Assembly: GCA_910574915.1 (NCBI GenBank)
Contig: CAJTCR010000004.1
Span: 62,001 to 126,000 of the forward strand
Length of the DNA: 64,000 nucleotides
DNA from: Eubacteriaceae bacterium
GTDB taxonomy: Bacteria; Bacillota; Clostridia; Lachnospirales; Lachnospiraceae
Reading direction: 5' to 3'
Positions 1 to 7,788 of this stretch are shown here, piece by piece. Under the pieces are notes generated by a model. That model was not told the DNA's origin. It was given only the letters and a program-made list of their open reading frames with translations, and did no database searches. Each line of letters begins with the position of its first letter. Within the stretch, counting starts at the first letter, position 1. The translations under genes and the position numbers were made by a program.

Positions 1-73
1 GTTTCTGAATATCGTATGCACTCAAGGATTCCCGTTTCAACATTCCCAATACAATCAAGTCAATGGTCGCCAT
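1..73 (-). CDS. PadR family transcriptional regulator, N-terminal part (runs off the window)
   Basis: Only the first 24 codons are inside the window. They read MATIDLIVLGMLKRESLSAY then DIQK, the typical first helix of the PadR winged-helix domain. A good ribosome site (aaggaggg) lies just upstream of the ATG. The gene is divergent from the MATE exporter at 196, and two dyads lie between them, so by analogy with PadR-controlled multidrug exporters it probably represses both genes. The rest of the protein cannot be judged here. Confidence 0.8.
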   Translation of the reverse strand, partial: MATIDLIVLGMLKRESLSAYDIQK

Positions 74-93
74 TTAAAATCCCTCCTTTTCTA

Positions 94-156
94 TTGACAA
101 CTACTATAAATTATAGTATTATAATCCCTGCAACGCAATTACTATATTTTATAGTA
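94..156 (+). promoter_or_regulatory. Promoter with two PadR-type operator dyads
   Basis: A plus-strand promoter is visible: TTGACA at 94-99 and TATTAT at 117-122 with a 17-base spacer. Two palindromes lie at 102-118 (TACTATAAATTATAGTA) and 140-156 (TACTATATTTTATAGTA), 38 bases centre to centre. They share the half-site TACTATA/TATAGTA. The first fills the spacer of the promoter and the second covers the transcription start, the expected layout for repression of the exporter by the adjacent PadR protein. Confidence 0.75.
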
Positions 157-195
157 GTATAAATAACAGTATTTGTCAAGAGAAAGGAGTTCAAA

Positions 196-1581
196 ATGAA
201 CAGTCAAAGTAAAAAGATGGAGCTGCTCGGCAACATATCCATACCAAAGGCACTTTTAGCAATGGGCATCCCAACAATGGTTGGCATGTTGGTAAATGCT
301 TTCTACAACCTTGTTGACGCTTATTTTGTCGGCGGGCTAGGTGAGAGCCAGATGGGGGCAATCTCCGTGGTCTATCCGCTCGGACAGGTCGTTGTCGGTC
401 TTGGTCTGCTGTTCGGAAACGGTGCGGCTTCTTACATTTCCCGATTGTTAGGTCGTGGTGATAAGGAAAATGCGGATAAAGTGGCAAGTACCGCTCTGTA
501 CAGCAGCGTATCCGTTGGGGCAGTCATCATTATCATTTCTATGGTGTTCCTGCATCCCATACTGAAGCTCTTGGGGGCAACCGACAGCATCCTCCCCTTT
601 GCCGCCACATACGCAAGGCTCTACATTGTTTCCTGCATCTTCAACGTATTCAATGTCACGATGAATAACATTGTGACTAGCGAGGGGGCTGCTAAAACAA
701 CCATGTGTGCCTTGCTGACGGGTGCGGTACTCAATATCGCCTTAGACCCGCTGTTTATCTATGTGTTTGAGTTAGGCGTGGCAGGAGCGGCGATAGCGAC
801 TGCAATCTCACAAGTCGTTTCAACCTGCGTATATTTGACCTATATTTTTCGGAAAAAAAGCGTATTCCATTTTCGGGTTAAGGACTGCACATATACAAAA
901 GAAACCATGTCTGAGATTTTCAAGATCGGCATCCCGACATTGGTATTCCAGATTTTAACGAGTGTGTCCATTTCCTTAATCAATAATGCCGCTGGCGATT
1001 ACGGGGACTCTGCCATTGCAGGCATGGGCGTTGTCACCCGCCTTATCTCAATGGGCAGCTTGTCCGTATTCGGGTTCATCAAAGGCTTTCAGCCCATTGC
1101 AGGGTACAGTTACGGGGCGAAAAAGTTTGACCGTCTGCGTGAGGCAATCAAGACTTCCATCCTATGGTCTACGGTTTTCTGCGTGATTTTCGGTGTGATA
1201 CTGGCTCTGTTCCCTACGGCTATCATTTCGAGGTTTACAAAGGGCGATGCCGAGATGATTCGCATCGGGGCAGCGTCTTTGAGGGCAAACGGCATTTCCA
1301 TTATGCTCTTTGGATTTTATACGGTGTATTCTTCCCTGTTCCTTTCTTTGGGAAGAGGCAGAGAGGGTTTTATCCTCGGAGCTTGCAGGCAGGGGATTTG
1401 TTTTATCCCCGTTATCCTGCTTCTTCCGATTGTCTGGGGGATAAATGGCATTATGTATGCCCAGCCGATTGCCGATGTGCTTTCCGCAGTCATAACAGTA
1501 TTCATGGCGATACCGCTCCACAAAAAACTGAATGAGATGCAGAAACAAACTTCCGCAATAAGCAAGAAAAACAACGACTAA
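196..1581 (+). CDS. MATE family multidrug/Na+ antiporter
   Basis: The 461-residue protein has about twelve hydrophobic segments and the MATE N-terminal pattern (MGIPTMVGMLVNAFYNLVDAYFVGGLG split over residues 23-50). Length fits the MepA/DinF branch. MATE proteins export cationic drugs and other small molecules using Na+ or H+ gradients across the cytoplasmic membrane. The start is fixed by the ribosome site agaaaggag nine bases upstream. It is divergent from a padR gene and preceded by paired operator dyads, so it is likely derepressed by a PadR ligand. The true substrate is unknown. Confidence 0.9.
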   Translation: MNSQSKKMELLGNISIPKALLAMGIPTMVGMLVNAFYNLVDAYFVGGLGESQMGAISVVYPLGQVVVGLGLLFGNGAASYISRLLGRGDKENADKVASTALYSSVSVGAVIIIISMVFLHPILKLLGATDSILPFAATYARLYIVSCIFNVFNVTMNNIVTSEGAAKTTMCALLTGAVLNIALDPLFIYVFELGVAGAAIATAISQVVSTCVYLTYIFRKKSVFHFRVKDCTYTKETMSEIFKIGIPTLVFQILTSVSISLINNAAGDYGDSAIAGMGVVTRLISMGSLSVFGFIKGFQPIAGYSYGAKKFDRLREAIKTSILWSTVFCVIFGVILALFPTAIISRFTKGDAEMIRIGAASLRANGISIMLFGFYTVYSSLFLSLGRGREGFILGACRQGICFIPVILLLPIVWGINGIMYAQPIADVLSAVITVFMAIPLHKKLNEMQKQTSAISKKNND

Positions 1582-1603
1582 ATATTTATTTTTTCTAACA
1601 AAC

Positions 1604-1646
1604 AGAGCCGATGAGCTGTGAGGTTTCCCACAAGTTCATCGGCTCT
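1604..1646 (+). terminator. Hairpin after the MATE gene, possible terminator
   Basis: Arms agagccgatga and tcatcggctct form an 11-base-pair stem around a 21-base loop, 22 bases after the exporter stop codon. No T-run follows on either strand, so efficient intrinsic termination is doubtful. Confidence 0.45.
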
Positions 1647-1700
1647 GCATCTGTGTGTCTGGCTCTTTGATGACTGTTATTTTTAAATTTTTAGCTTCAA

Positions 1701-2012
1701 TCAATGTTTCCTGCTTGCATTTTGGAGCTTTAAGGCTTGCCTCGCTTTCGTTCCAATGCCCTTGTTTTCCAACTGGCTGTTGATTTCCCTCTGCATACGC
1801 TTGGGATTGATTTTTCGTTCTTCGATTTTTTCTGTTTTAACTGGCGGGCTGAATTTCAGCTTATGCCAGTTTTTGAGCAGAAAATCATACACTTCATAAT
1901 CTTTCGGCTCTGCGCCGAACGTAATCTTGCAGACCTCATATTTGTCGCCGTCTATACGCTCAAACAATCCAATCCAAAAGGGATTTTCATAGCCCTGCCC
2001 ATTCAGAAGAAT
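1701..2012 (-). pseudogene. YjdF family (DUF2992) protein, 5'-damaged
   Basis: The readable C-terminal part (88 codons from a late internal ATG at 1967) carries the YjdF pattern: PFWIGLFERIDGDKYEVCKI, then FGAEPKDYEVYDFLLKN, then a basic tail with PKRMQREINSQLENKG. The frame stays open upstream to a TAA at 2013-2015, giving LNGQGYENPFWIG but no start codon with a ribosome site. YjdF proteins normally begin only 10-15 residues before the PFWIG-like motif, so the start appears lost or frameshifted. YjdF binds azaaromatic compounds in Bacillus by indirect evidence. A non-ATG start rescuing the gene cannot be excluded. Confidence 0.6.
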
Positions 2013-2077
2013 TTATCTGACTGCCATCCATTTTTGTTATCGCTCTCTGCCGCTAATTATTTCTATAAAATTAGGAT

Positions 2078-2791
2078 TTAAGAACTTGCCCGCATATCGA
2101 ATTGAAATTCTTTTATTTCTCCAAACCTATTATCTAACACATAAAAAACCTTATGTGCTTTAACAGAATATACAAAAGAAACCCTCGTTGCCCATATTCC
2201 CTCCTGCCGAACAGATTCTAAGATTTTGAAAGCATCTGTGACTGAAAAGTTATCATTCTGCTTTTCCAGTTGTTCCTTTGCCCTTTCAAACCTGTCATCT
2301 CCAGACACAATATATGGTCTGGTTATTTCTGGATTGAGTATGGAATAATTCGTTATCAGAGAGTATCTTTTCTGCTCAAAACGGTGTCCAATCCCTGGCT
2401 CAATGATTAGCACACGACCTTTCCTATCTGAAAGCATCGCCTGCATAGTAGCATCTTTGGCGTATACAATTTCTTGGTTCTTTACAATGCGGTAGGCATC
2501 GTCAAATGACAGTTCTCCTTTGACGTACTGTTCCGTCAGATCGGAAATTGCAACACACCTTGCATCAGCAGAATACCTTCCCTTTTCGTTTCCATTTACA
2601 TAAAGCAGTGTCCCGACATTCCCATTCCTGTTTACTCCATGAAAAGAATGGTACTTATTGTCTGGCATTTTTATCCCGATGAAAAATCTGTCTTTTTCTG
2701 TGATGACTGTATGCGTCCACACGGAAAGGTCGATGTCAAAGTTAAATCCAACGACAGTATCATTTCCGTTATATACAAATCTTGTACACAT
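2078..2791 (-). CDS. Ntn-hydrolase of the choloylglycine / linear-amide C-N hydrolase type
   Basis: The chosen start places cysteine at position 2 (MCTRFVYNGNDTVVGFNFD), which is the processed N-terminal nucleophile of choloylglycine hydrolases and penicillin V acylases. A ribosome site (aaaggggtg) precedes this ATG; the longer frame to 2878 overlaps the upstream gene. At 237 residues it is shorter than bile salt hydrolases (about 320), so it belongs to the shorter, less characterised members. It cleaves linear C-N bonds by family; the substrate is not known, and calling it a bile salt hydrolase would be unsafe. Its ATG lies two bases after the stop of the acetyltransferase at 2794, so the two are one operon. 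Confidence 0.7.
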   Translation of the reverse strand: MCTRFVYNGNDTVVGFNFDIDLSVWTHTVITEKDRFFIGIKMPDNKYHSFHGVNRNGNVGTLLYVNGNEKGRYSADARCVAISDLTEQYVKGELSFDDAYRIVKNQEIVYAKDATMQAMLSDRKGRVLIIEPGIGHRFEQKRYSLITNYSILNPEITRPYIVSGDDRFERAKEQLEKQNDNFSVTDAFKILESVRQEGIWATRVSFVYSVKAHKVFYVLDNRFGEIKEFQFDMRASS

Positions 2792-2793
2792 AT

Positions 2794-3426
2794 TTACACC
2801 CCTTTCAGTTGTTCCACATATCCCGACTGTATCGCCTTTATGTTCTCTGCAATCTTTTCTTCCGACCAGTCCCACCATCTCATTTTAAGCAACTGTTCTA
2901 TTCTATCATCAGAAAAGCGTCTTTTTATTGGTTTTGCAGGGACGCCGCCCACAACAGTATAGGGTGGCACATCTTTCGTGACAACCGCACGAGTTCCAAT
3001 CACTGCTCCATCCCCAACCGTCACGCCTGCTAAAATAACTGCTTCATATCCGATCCATACGTCATTTCCGATGTTTATATCCCCTTTATTATCCCAAGCT
3101 TTTGTGACACTCTGTTTCTCAAGCCCCCATTCTTCAAAAAACAACGGAAATGGATAAGTGGATAAAGAAGCCATCGTATGGTTTGCGCTATTGAAAAGAA
3201 ATTTTGCACCACAAGCAATCGAACAGAATTTTCCAATCTCGAGCTTATCGTGATTGATTGGATAATGGTACAGTACATTATTTCTCTCAAATTCCGCAGG
3301 GTCACTTACAAAATCGTTATACATCGTATAATCACCAATCTCAATATTGGGATTCGTGACTACGTTCTTTAAATAAACAGTCTGTGTATCCCCTGTCCTC
3401 GGAAATATTTTTTGCAAATCTGCCAT
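2794..3426 (-). CDS. CatB/Vat-type xenobiotic O-acetyltransferase (left-handed beta helix)
   Basis: The 210-residue protein shows the Vat/CatB pattern: N-terminal YTMYNDF, the catalytic histidine in [16 protein letters not shown] (near residue 82), hexapeptide repeats ([20 protein letters not shown]), [12 protein letters not shown] and the late WWDW motif. Family members transfer acetyl from acetyl-CoA to streptogramin A or chloramphenicol. Resistance function is inferred from family only; chromosomal relatives in Firmicutes are often of unknown substrate. The start has an aggagga site. It is first in a two-gene operon with the Ntn hydrolase. Confidence 0.85.
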   Translation of the reverse strand: MADLQKIFPRTGDTQTVYLKNVVTNPNIEIGDYTMYNDFVSDPAEFERNNVLYHYPINHDKLEIGKFCSIACGAKFLFNSANHTMASLSTYPFPLFFEEWGLEKQSVTKAWDNKGDINIGNDVWIGYEAVILAGVTVGDGAVIGTRAVVTKDVPPYTVVGGVPAKPIKRRFSDDRIEQLLKMRWWDWSEEKIAENIKAIQSGYVEQLKGV

Positions 3427-3524
3427 CTTGTTATCCTCCTGTCAATACATAATACACCGTAATTTTACCCTTTCGTTGTTACATCCTCAATACATAGAAT
3501 GATACAGAAATAATCAGTATAAAA

Positions 3525-3554
3525 GAGAGCTGCCATTGATACGGCAGCCCTCTC
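3525..3554 (-). terminator. Intrinsic terminator of the CD3324-type gene
   Basis: On the minus strand the arms gagagggctgcc and ggcagctctc pair with one bulge, and ttttat follows. It begins only a few bases after the stop codon at 3558. Confidence 0.65.
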
Positions 3555-3557
3555 CAA

Positions 3558-3821
3558 TTATTTCTGATATATTATTTTTCTTATAGCATATATCGAAAGA
3601 TAATATTTGTCCGCAAGTTTCTCAATAGAAACACCTCTGCGGTATTCTTCAATGATAGCTTTATTGCGTCTTGCAAGTTCTTTCCGATAACCAGACAATT
3701 CACCCCAAGATTTATGCTGTTCGCCCTTAACTGGAATATAAATATATCCTGCTTGGACATATTTTTGTAATTCCTCAATCAACATGTCGGGGAGAATGTC
3801 ATTTGCATTCACATATTTCAT
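3558..3821 (-). CDS. CD3324-like small helix-turn-helix protein
   Basis: This 87-residue protein has the pattern of the CD3324 family: MKYVNANDILPDMLIEELQKY at the start, YIYIPVKGEQHKSWGE in the middle, then an HTH (RNKAIIEEYRRGVSIEKLA, DKYYLSIYAIRKII) at the end. The HTH suggests DNA binding related to Mor-type transcription activators, but no target is known. A ribosome site (aaggagg) lies 12 bases before the ATG. It stands alone with its own terminator. Confidence 0.75.
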   Translation of the reverse strand: MKYVNANDILPDMLIEELQKYVQAGYIYIPVKGEQHKSWGELSGYRKELARRNKAIIEEYRRGVSIEKLADKYYLSIYAIRKIIYQK

Positions 3822-3926
3822 ACGCAGGCTTCCTCCTTGATTCTCCTAAAGACCGCTTGAAATGTGTATTTTTAGGTTCTAATGTCAAGCAGCAAAGCCA
3901 GATGTTCTACATCAGCGACTCATATT

Positions 3927-3969
3927 CCTCCATGCAAATGTCGCTTATTACACTGGCTTTGCATGGAGG
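3927..3969. repeat. Perfect 12-bp inverted repeat in non-coding DNA
   Basis: Arms cctccatgcaaa (3927-3938) and tttgcatggagg (3958-3969) match perfectly around a 19-base loop. A T-rich tract (ctttattttttcttttttta) follows on the plus strand, so it could end a plus-strand transcript, but no plus-strand gene precedes it. The rest of 3822-4149 holds nothing else that I recognise. Confidence 0.5.
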
Positions 3970-4149
3970 AAACCTTTATTTTTTCTTTTTTTATTCCTAC
4001 ACATAATATCCTCCAACCGATAGCTTCACATCAAAGCATCAAATAACCTTTTTCTTCGCATGTTCCCTTTCATCATTTTTCGATATGAAATAGAACCTTT
4101 TGTATTATAGCACTTTTTATATTTAAACTCAATCATCCAGTGCTATTTG

Positions 4150-4479
4150 TTATCCTACACCGGACAAAGTAAGGTTTTCCGCATCGACCAGGCCGAGGCG
4201 TGCAGAAGGGAGTGCGGCAAGCAGGGTAAAGATTGTCTGCATGGCAGGTTCAGGATTGCCGGAAGCAGGGAGCCCGGCCATGATGCCAGATACGATATCC
4301 TTGCAGGAAACAGTACCACCATCTTCCAGCTTGCCGTCCTCGCCGAGTCTTTTGTCTGGCTTTTTACTGTTCCTGCCTTTGGGGAAGAGGGAGTGCCTGG
4401 AATAACCATTGCGCAGGGCCAGCCAGAAGCGGTTCATGAAATCATAATAGGAGCCAAATTTACAAAGGGACGAAGAGGC
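4150..4479 (-). pseudogene. Transposase fragment (DDE type)
   Basis: The minus-strand frame is open from 4479 and reads FGSYYDFMNRFWLALRN, then KGRNSKKPDKRLGED, then LPSARLGLVDAENLTLSG. This resembles the middle of a Firmicute DDE transposase group in which an F-[GS]-x-YY-x-F-I/M-R motif is followed by a lysine-rich linker and an L-P-S-A-R-x-G-L step before the first catalytic aspartate. The frame ends (TAA) just where that aspartate would come and has no start. I recognise it by pattern only; no terminal repeats were found. Confidence 0.45.
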
Positions 4480-4623
4480 TTATTGGAATGAAAAGAAGGA
4501 AAATGTTACAAAATAAACTGAAAAATAGAGGTGAAAGTAGAATTTTGGAAGCAGAAAAAGCCAGTGGAATAAAGGCTTTGGAGTTTCCGAGTTATGAAAT
4601 TCATCTGATTCAATTATACATAA

Positions 4624-5022
4624 CTATTCGCCTTTCGACAATGAAAAAAGCAGCTCTGGCTCAACCCGATAAGCCTTAATGAAAGGATAATCTATATTTG
4701 TACGCTTTCTGGAAGTATTTTTGTCAATGGTAATATTCCATTCAGCGGGATTCCTGTCACTGTATCTATAATAGAAAAGGGCTGTTTCCATACAAAGAAC
4801 TGCATCAGGGAACAGGCGGTTGACAATAACCACCTCACTCGTACCATAATCATCCACCCAATGGTAACAGCCCCTTTTTATTCTTTCAATCAATCCTTGT
4901 TCCAACATACGTTGAATATCTCTATAAAACAATTTTTCATTTATAAGCTGTGCCGTTGTCATGACATAGCCATAATCAGAAAATATTTTGCTTAGTATTC
5001 TTATCTCATTTTGTGTTAGCAT
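4624..5022 (-). pseudogene. AbiEi-like type IV antitoxin, C-terminally truncated
   Basis: The start is fixed by a near-perfect ribosome site (aaaggaggaaata) before ATG at 5020-5022; the longer frame to 5109 has none. The 132-residue product has the winged-helix part of AbiEi antitoxins (MLTQNEIRILSKIFSDYGYV, IERIKRGCYHWVD) and the start of the second domain (AVLCMETALFYYRYSD, KAYRVEPELLF). It then stops at SLSKGE, where full-length members continue for about 60 residues. No abiEii nucleotidyltransferase toxin lies downstream, so this is an orphan remnant. A shortened but still DNA-binding protein remains possible. Confidence 0.6.
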
Positions 5023-5145
5023 TATTTCCTCCTTTGACACATTTACTGCGTCATTCAGGTAGATTTGGAAGTTTACTTCCAAACTTTCACCTCTGCACAA
5101 AATACGCATAAATTTTTTATCGCTTGTGTGTTTTACTACATAAAA

Positions 5146-5183
5146 TCAGACCTACTTGTCCACAATAAAACAAATAGGTCTGA
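5146..5183 (-). terminator. Intrinsic terminator for the minus-strand fragment at 5190
   Basis: Arms tcagaccta and taggtctga pair, and ttttat follows on the minus strand. It lies seven bases past the stop codon at 5190, which supports that stop being the real 3' end of a former gene. Confidence 0.6.
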
Positions 5184-5189
5184 CACAAT

Positions 5190-5390
5190 TTAACCTGCTA
5201 TATCAAATCTCGTTGAAGCAATGCCATATATAGTTATCGTTCTTTCCGTATCTCTAACTTCGATAGAATAAGGCTTCCCGACATTCCCCGCATCTTCGTT
5301 TTCATCATATTTCTTTATCCTCTCAAACGTCGAGAAGCTATGTATCGGAAATCCCACCGTATCATGCCCGTCCAAAAATACAGTAAGTGG
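5190..5390 (-). pseudogene. 3' end of an unidentified gene
   Basis: About 66 codons read in a natural-looking composition (NVPLTVFLDGHDTVGFPIHS, then FERIKKYDENEDAGNVGKPY, then TITIYGIASTRFDIAG) and end at a stop followed at once by a terminator. Upstream of about 5390 the frame only continues as the antisense of cotJC, so the 5' part was lost at a recombination junction. I do not recognise the family. Confidence 0.35.
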
Positions 5391-5834
5391 AACATTACCG
5401 ATGCTTCTCTGGGCACCGAAGAACTGGCGCATCTGGAAATCATCTGTGCCATCGTCCACCAGCTTACCCGCAACCTGACACCAGAAGAAGTCGTTGCATC
5501 CGGCTTTGACAAGTATTATGTCGACCACACGCTTGCACTCTGGCCACAGGCGGCTGGCGGCATCCCGTTCAATGCATGTGAATTCCAGTCAAAGGGCGAC
5601 CCGATCACGGACTTAGTGGAAGATATGGCGGCAGAGCAAAAAGCACGCACGACCTATGACAACATCCTGCGCCTTGTCAAAGACCCTGACGTCTGCGACC
5701 CGATCCGTTTCCTGCGGGAACGCGAGATTGTGCATTTTCAGCGGTTTGGCGAAGGACTGAATGTTGTAAAAGAACATCTGGATTCGAAGAACTTCTATGC
5801 ATTTAACCCGGAATTTGATATCCGCCAGAAATAA
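5340..5834 (+). pseudogene. cotJC: CotJC-type spore coat / manganese-catalase-like protein, 5'-truncated
   Basis: From about 5395 the frame matches CotJC closely: LGTEELAHLEIICAIVHQLT, WPQAAGGIPFNACEFQSKGD, AEQKARTTYDNILRLV and FLREREIVHFQRFGEGL. These hold the later di-manganese ligands (E and H of EELAH, E and H of REREIVHFQ). The normal first 60-65 residues, with the first ligand glutamates, are missing and replaced by unrelated sequence that is antisense to a foreign gene end. The ATG at 5340 lacks a ribosome site. CotJC is a spore coat component, so the genome probably keeps an intact copy elsewhere. Confidence 0.75.
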
Positions 5835-5845
5835 TAGAAACAAAA

Positions 5846-5888
5846 GCAGCCAGGCCGCTTCGCATAACTGCAAAAGCAGCCTGGCTGC
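5846..5888 (+). terminator. Terminator hairpin after the cotJC fragment
   Basis: Arms gcagccaggc and gcctggctgc form a perfect 10-base-pair stem 12 bases after the stop codon. The following tract (cttatatt) is only moderately T-rich. Confidence 0.6.
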
Positions 5889-5981
5889 CTTATATTAATT
5901 CAAGAAATTTTACAACCTGCACAGGCATTCCCTGTCAGGGATTAGCCAAAAATCACTGAATGCCATTTATTATGCCTGTTC

Positions 5982-6192
5982 CTATGCAAAGGCTGACTGC
6001 TTGAGGTTTATGAATAATTCCCTCTCAAATTCTCTGAGATACCCTCCATCCACTGAAACTTCTTTTCCCTTAAAAGCAACACCATAAACCCGGATCTTTT
6101 CCTTTGGCACACCCTTTTCTTTCAGTACCGCCCTATATTTTTTCGATAATTTTACGAAAATCCTGTTCTCCGACTGCTACTGTTCGTGCCAT
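5982..6192 (-). pseudogene. AAA-ATPase-like/DUF1703 nuclease gene with its centre deleted
   Basis: Behind a ribosome-like site (agaaggtg) the ATG at 6190-6192 opens MARTVAVGEQDFRKIIEK and stops at once. In another frame the sequence then gives GVPKEKIRVYGVAFKGKEVS followed by a stop at 5982. These are the extreme N and C termini of the AAA-ATPase-like (PF09820) plus PD-(D/E)XK (PF08011) family, which is normally about 530 residues. Everything between is gone. A complete relative is at 56216-57928. Confidence 0.65.
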
Positions 6193-6238
6193 GCAAATAT
6201 CACCTTCTCTTTTATGCCGAAACTATATTTTTACAAAA

Positions 6239-6279
6239 AAATGCCGGAATACATTGACTTTGCAATGCTTCCGGCATTT
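6239..6279 (-). terminator. Intrinsic terminator after tRNA-Glu
   Basis: Arms aaatgccggaa and ttccggcattt are perfect. On the minus strand, the direction of the tRNA 30 bases upstream, the second arm runs into a T-tract. Confidence 0.8.
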
Positions 6280-6308
6280 TTACCCAAAAACCTGGGCTTT
6301 TTCGATAA

Positions 6309-6380
6309 CAGTCCGTACGGGAATCGAACCCGTGTTTCCGCCGTGAGAGGGCGGCGTCTTGACCGCTTGACCAACGGACC
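6309..6380 (-). tRNA. tRNA-Glu (anticodon CTC)
   Basis: The minus strand folds as a 72-base cloverleaf: acceptor GGTCCGT with ACGGACT, D-arm region TGGTCAAGCGGTC, anticodon arm CGCCGC-CTCTCAC-GGCGG with CTC at the centre, and T-arm CACGGGTTCGATTCCCGTA. No CCA is encoded. Sequence is close to Firmicute tRNA-Glu(TTC) except for the anticodon wobble base. A terminator follows. Confidence 0.93.
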
Positions 6381-6493
6381 ATGACCATAAGTATAGTAGC
6401 ACGTCCAGAGAAAAAATGCAAGTGTTTTTTACAATTTTTTTCAAATTTTTTTTGCGGCTTAAAATCTGCGTCCATGCGGGAAAACAGGCGTTT

Positions 6494-6527
6494 ATCCCAA
6501 GGCTTGGGACAGCCGCCGCCTTGGGAT
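6494..6527 (-). terminator. Hairpin after galE
   Basis: Arms atcccaaggc and gccttgggat make a perfect 10-base-pair stem ten bases beyond the galE stop. The sequence after it is not T-rich, so it may act as an mRNA end-stabiliser. Confidence 0.45.
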
Positions 6528-6536
6528 GTAATATTA

Positions 6537-7553
6537 TTATGCGTCGTATCCGTTTGGATTGTTTTTCTGCCATCTCCAGGAATCTTCGCACATTTCCAAA
6601 ATTCCGTTCTCCGCTTTCCAGCCAAGCTCTTTTTCCGCTTTGTCTGCATTTGAGTAGCAGGTCGCAATATCTCCTGCACGGCGCGGCTTGATTACGTATG
6701 GGATCTTGATATTGTTTGCTTTTTCGAAGTTCTTTACAATATCCAGCACGCTGTAGCCATGCCCGGTTCCAAGATTGTAGACGCAAAGCCCTGCATTTTC
6801 TTCGATCTTTTTCAGTGCCTTTACATGTCCGACTGCAAGGTCTACGACATGGATATAATCTCTGACGCCGGTACCGTCCGGTGTGTCATAGTCGTCGCCA
6901 AATACGCCGAGCTCTTTGAGTTTGCCGACTGCCACCTGCGTAATGTATGGCATCAGGTTATTTGGAATGCCGTTTGGATTTTCACCCATTGTGCCGCTCT
7001 TATGGGCACCGATCGGGTTAAAGTAGCGCAGTAAAATTACATTCCACTGCGGATCTGCCTTCTGGATATCCATCAGCACCTGCTCCAGCATCGATTTTGT
7101 CCAGCCGTACGGATTTGTGCACTCGCCTTTTGGACAGTCTTCGGTAATCGGGATCTGTGCCGGGTTGCCGTAAACCGTTGCCGAGGAAGAAAAGATGATA
7201 TTTTTGCAGTTATGGCTGCGCATGACGTCTACGAGCGTAAGTGTGCCAGAAATATTGTTGTTATAATATTCCCAAGGCTTCTGCACCGATTCGCCGACCG
7301 CCTTTAAGCCTGCAAAATGAATACAGCTTTCGATCTTATTTTCTGCAAACAGCTTGTTCAAGATTTCCCTGTCCAGAATATCTCCTTTGTAAAACTTAAG
7401 TTCCTTTCCTGTGATCTGTCTGACCCTGTCGAGTGATTTCTCGCTTGCGTTGCACAGATTGTCCAGTACAACTACCTCATATCCTGCATTTAACAGCTCT
7501 ACACATGTGTGGCTGCCGATATATCCCGCGCCGCCTGTTACTAAAATTGCCAT
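6537..7553 (-). CDS. galE: UDP-glucose 4-epimerase
   Basis: The 338-residue length is standard. The NAD-binding motif GGAGYIGSH starts at residue 7; the catalytic serine lies in [11 protein letters not shown] and the Tyr/Lys pair in NPYGWTK (about residue 150). The C-terminal substrate part shows [10 protein letters not shown] and [15 protein letters not shown]. It interconverts UDP-glucose and UDP-galactose for the Leloir pathway and surface sugars. The start has an aaaggag site. It stands alone, divergent from the AraC-type regulator. Confidence 0.96.
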   Translation of the reverse strand: MAILVTGGAGYIGSHTCVELLNAGYEVVVLDNLCNASEKSLDRVRQITGKELKFYKGDILDREILNKLFAENKIESCIHFAGLKAVGESVQKPWEYYNNNISGTLTLVDVMRSHNCKNIIFSSSATVYGNPAQIPITEDCPKGECTNPYGWTKSMLEQVLMDIQKADPQWNVILLRYFNPIGAHKSGTMGENPNGIPNNLMPYITQVAVGKLKELGVFGDDYDTPDGTGVRDYIHVVDLAVGHVKALKKIEENAGLCVYNLGTGHGYSVLDIVKNFEKANNIKIPYVIKPRRAGDIATCYSNADKAEKELGWKAENGILEMCEDSWRWQKNNPNGYDA

Positions 7554-7719
7554 ATTTCATGCTCCTTTCTGTTGCCTGGTATACGAAATAGCTGCTTCTG
7601 TATCCGTACGCCGGCATGTGTTTTTTTGTATTCTGCTTTTCTGCATTTCCTGTAACCTTAGTGTATCCCTGTTTTTCAAAATTGTATAGAAAAAAATGTA
7701 TAATAAACATGCAATTTTG

Positions 7720-7748
7720 TTGCGCAATGACAAAAAATGCTATATAAT
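7720..7748 (+). promoter_or_regulatory. Promoter of the AraC-type regulator
   Basis: TTGCGC at 7720-7725 and TATAAT at 7743-7748 are separated by 17 bases and precede the ribosome site at 7775-7783. Confidence 0.6.
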
Positions 7749-7788
7749 TCTATAAGACGACATTTTCAACTCAGAAAGGAGTACTGTT

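Noticed and set aside
2078-2791. Bile salt hydrolase label for the Ntn hydrolase
   Set aside because: The protein is about 80 residues shorter than true bile salt hydrolases and lacks motifs that would fix the substrate.
4147-4491. 114-codon plus-strand frame
   Set aside because: The opposite strand carries a recognisable transposase-like pattern; the plus frame has none.
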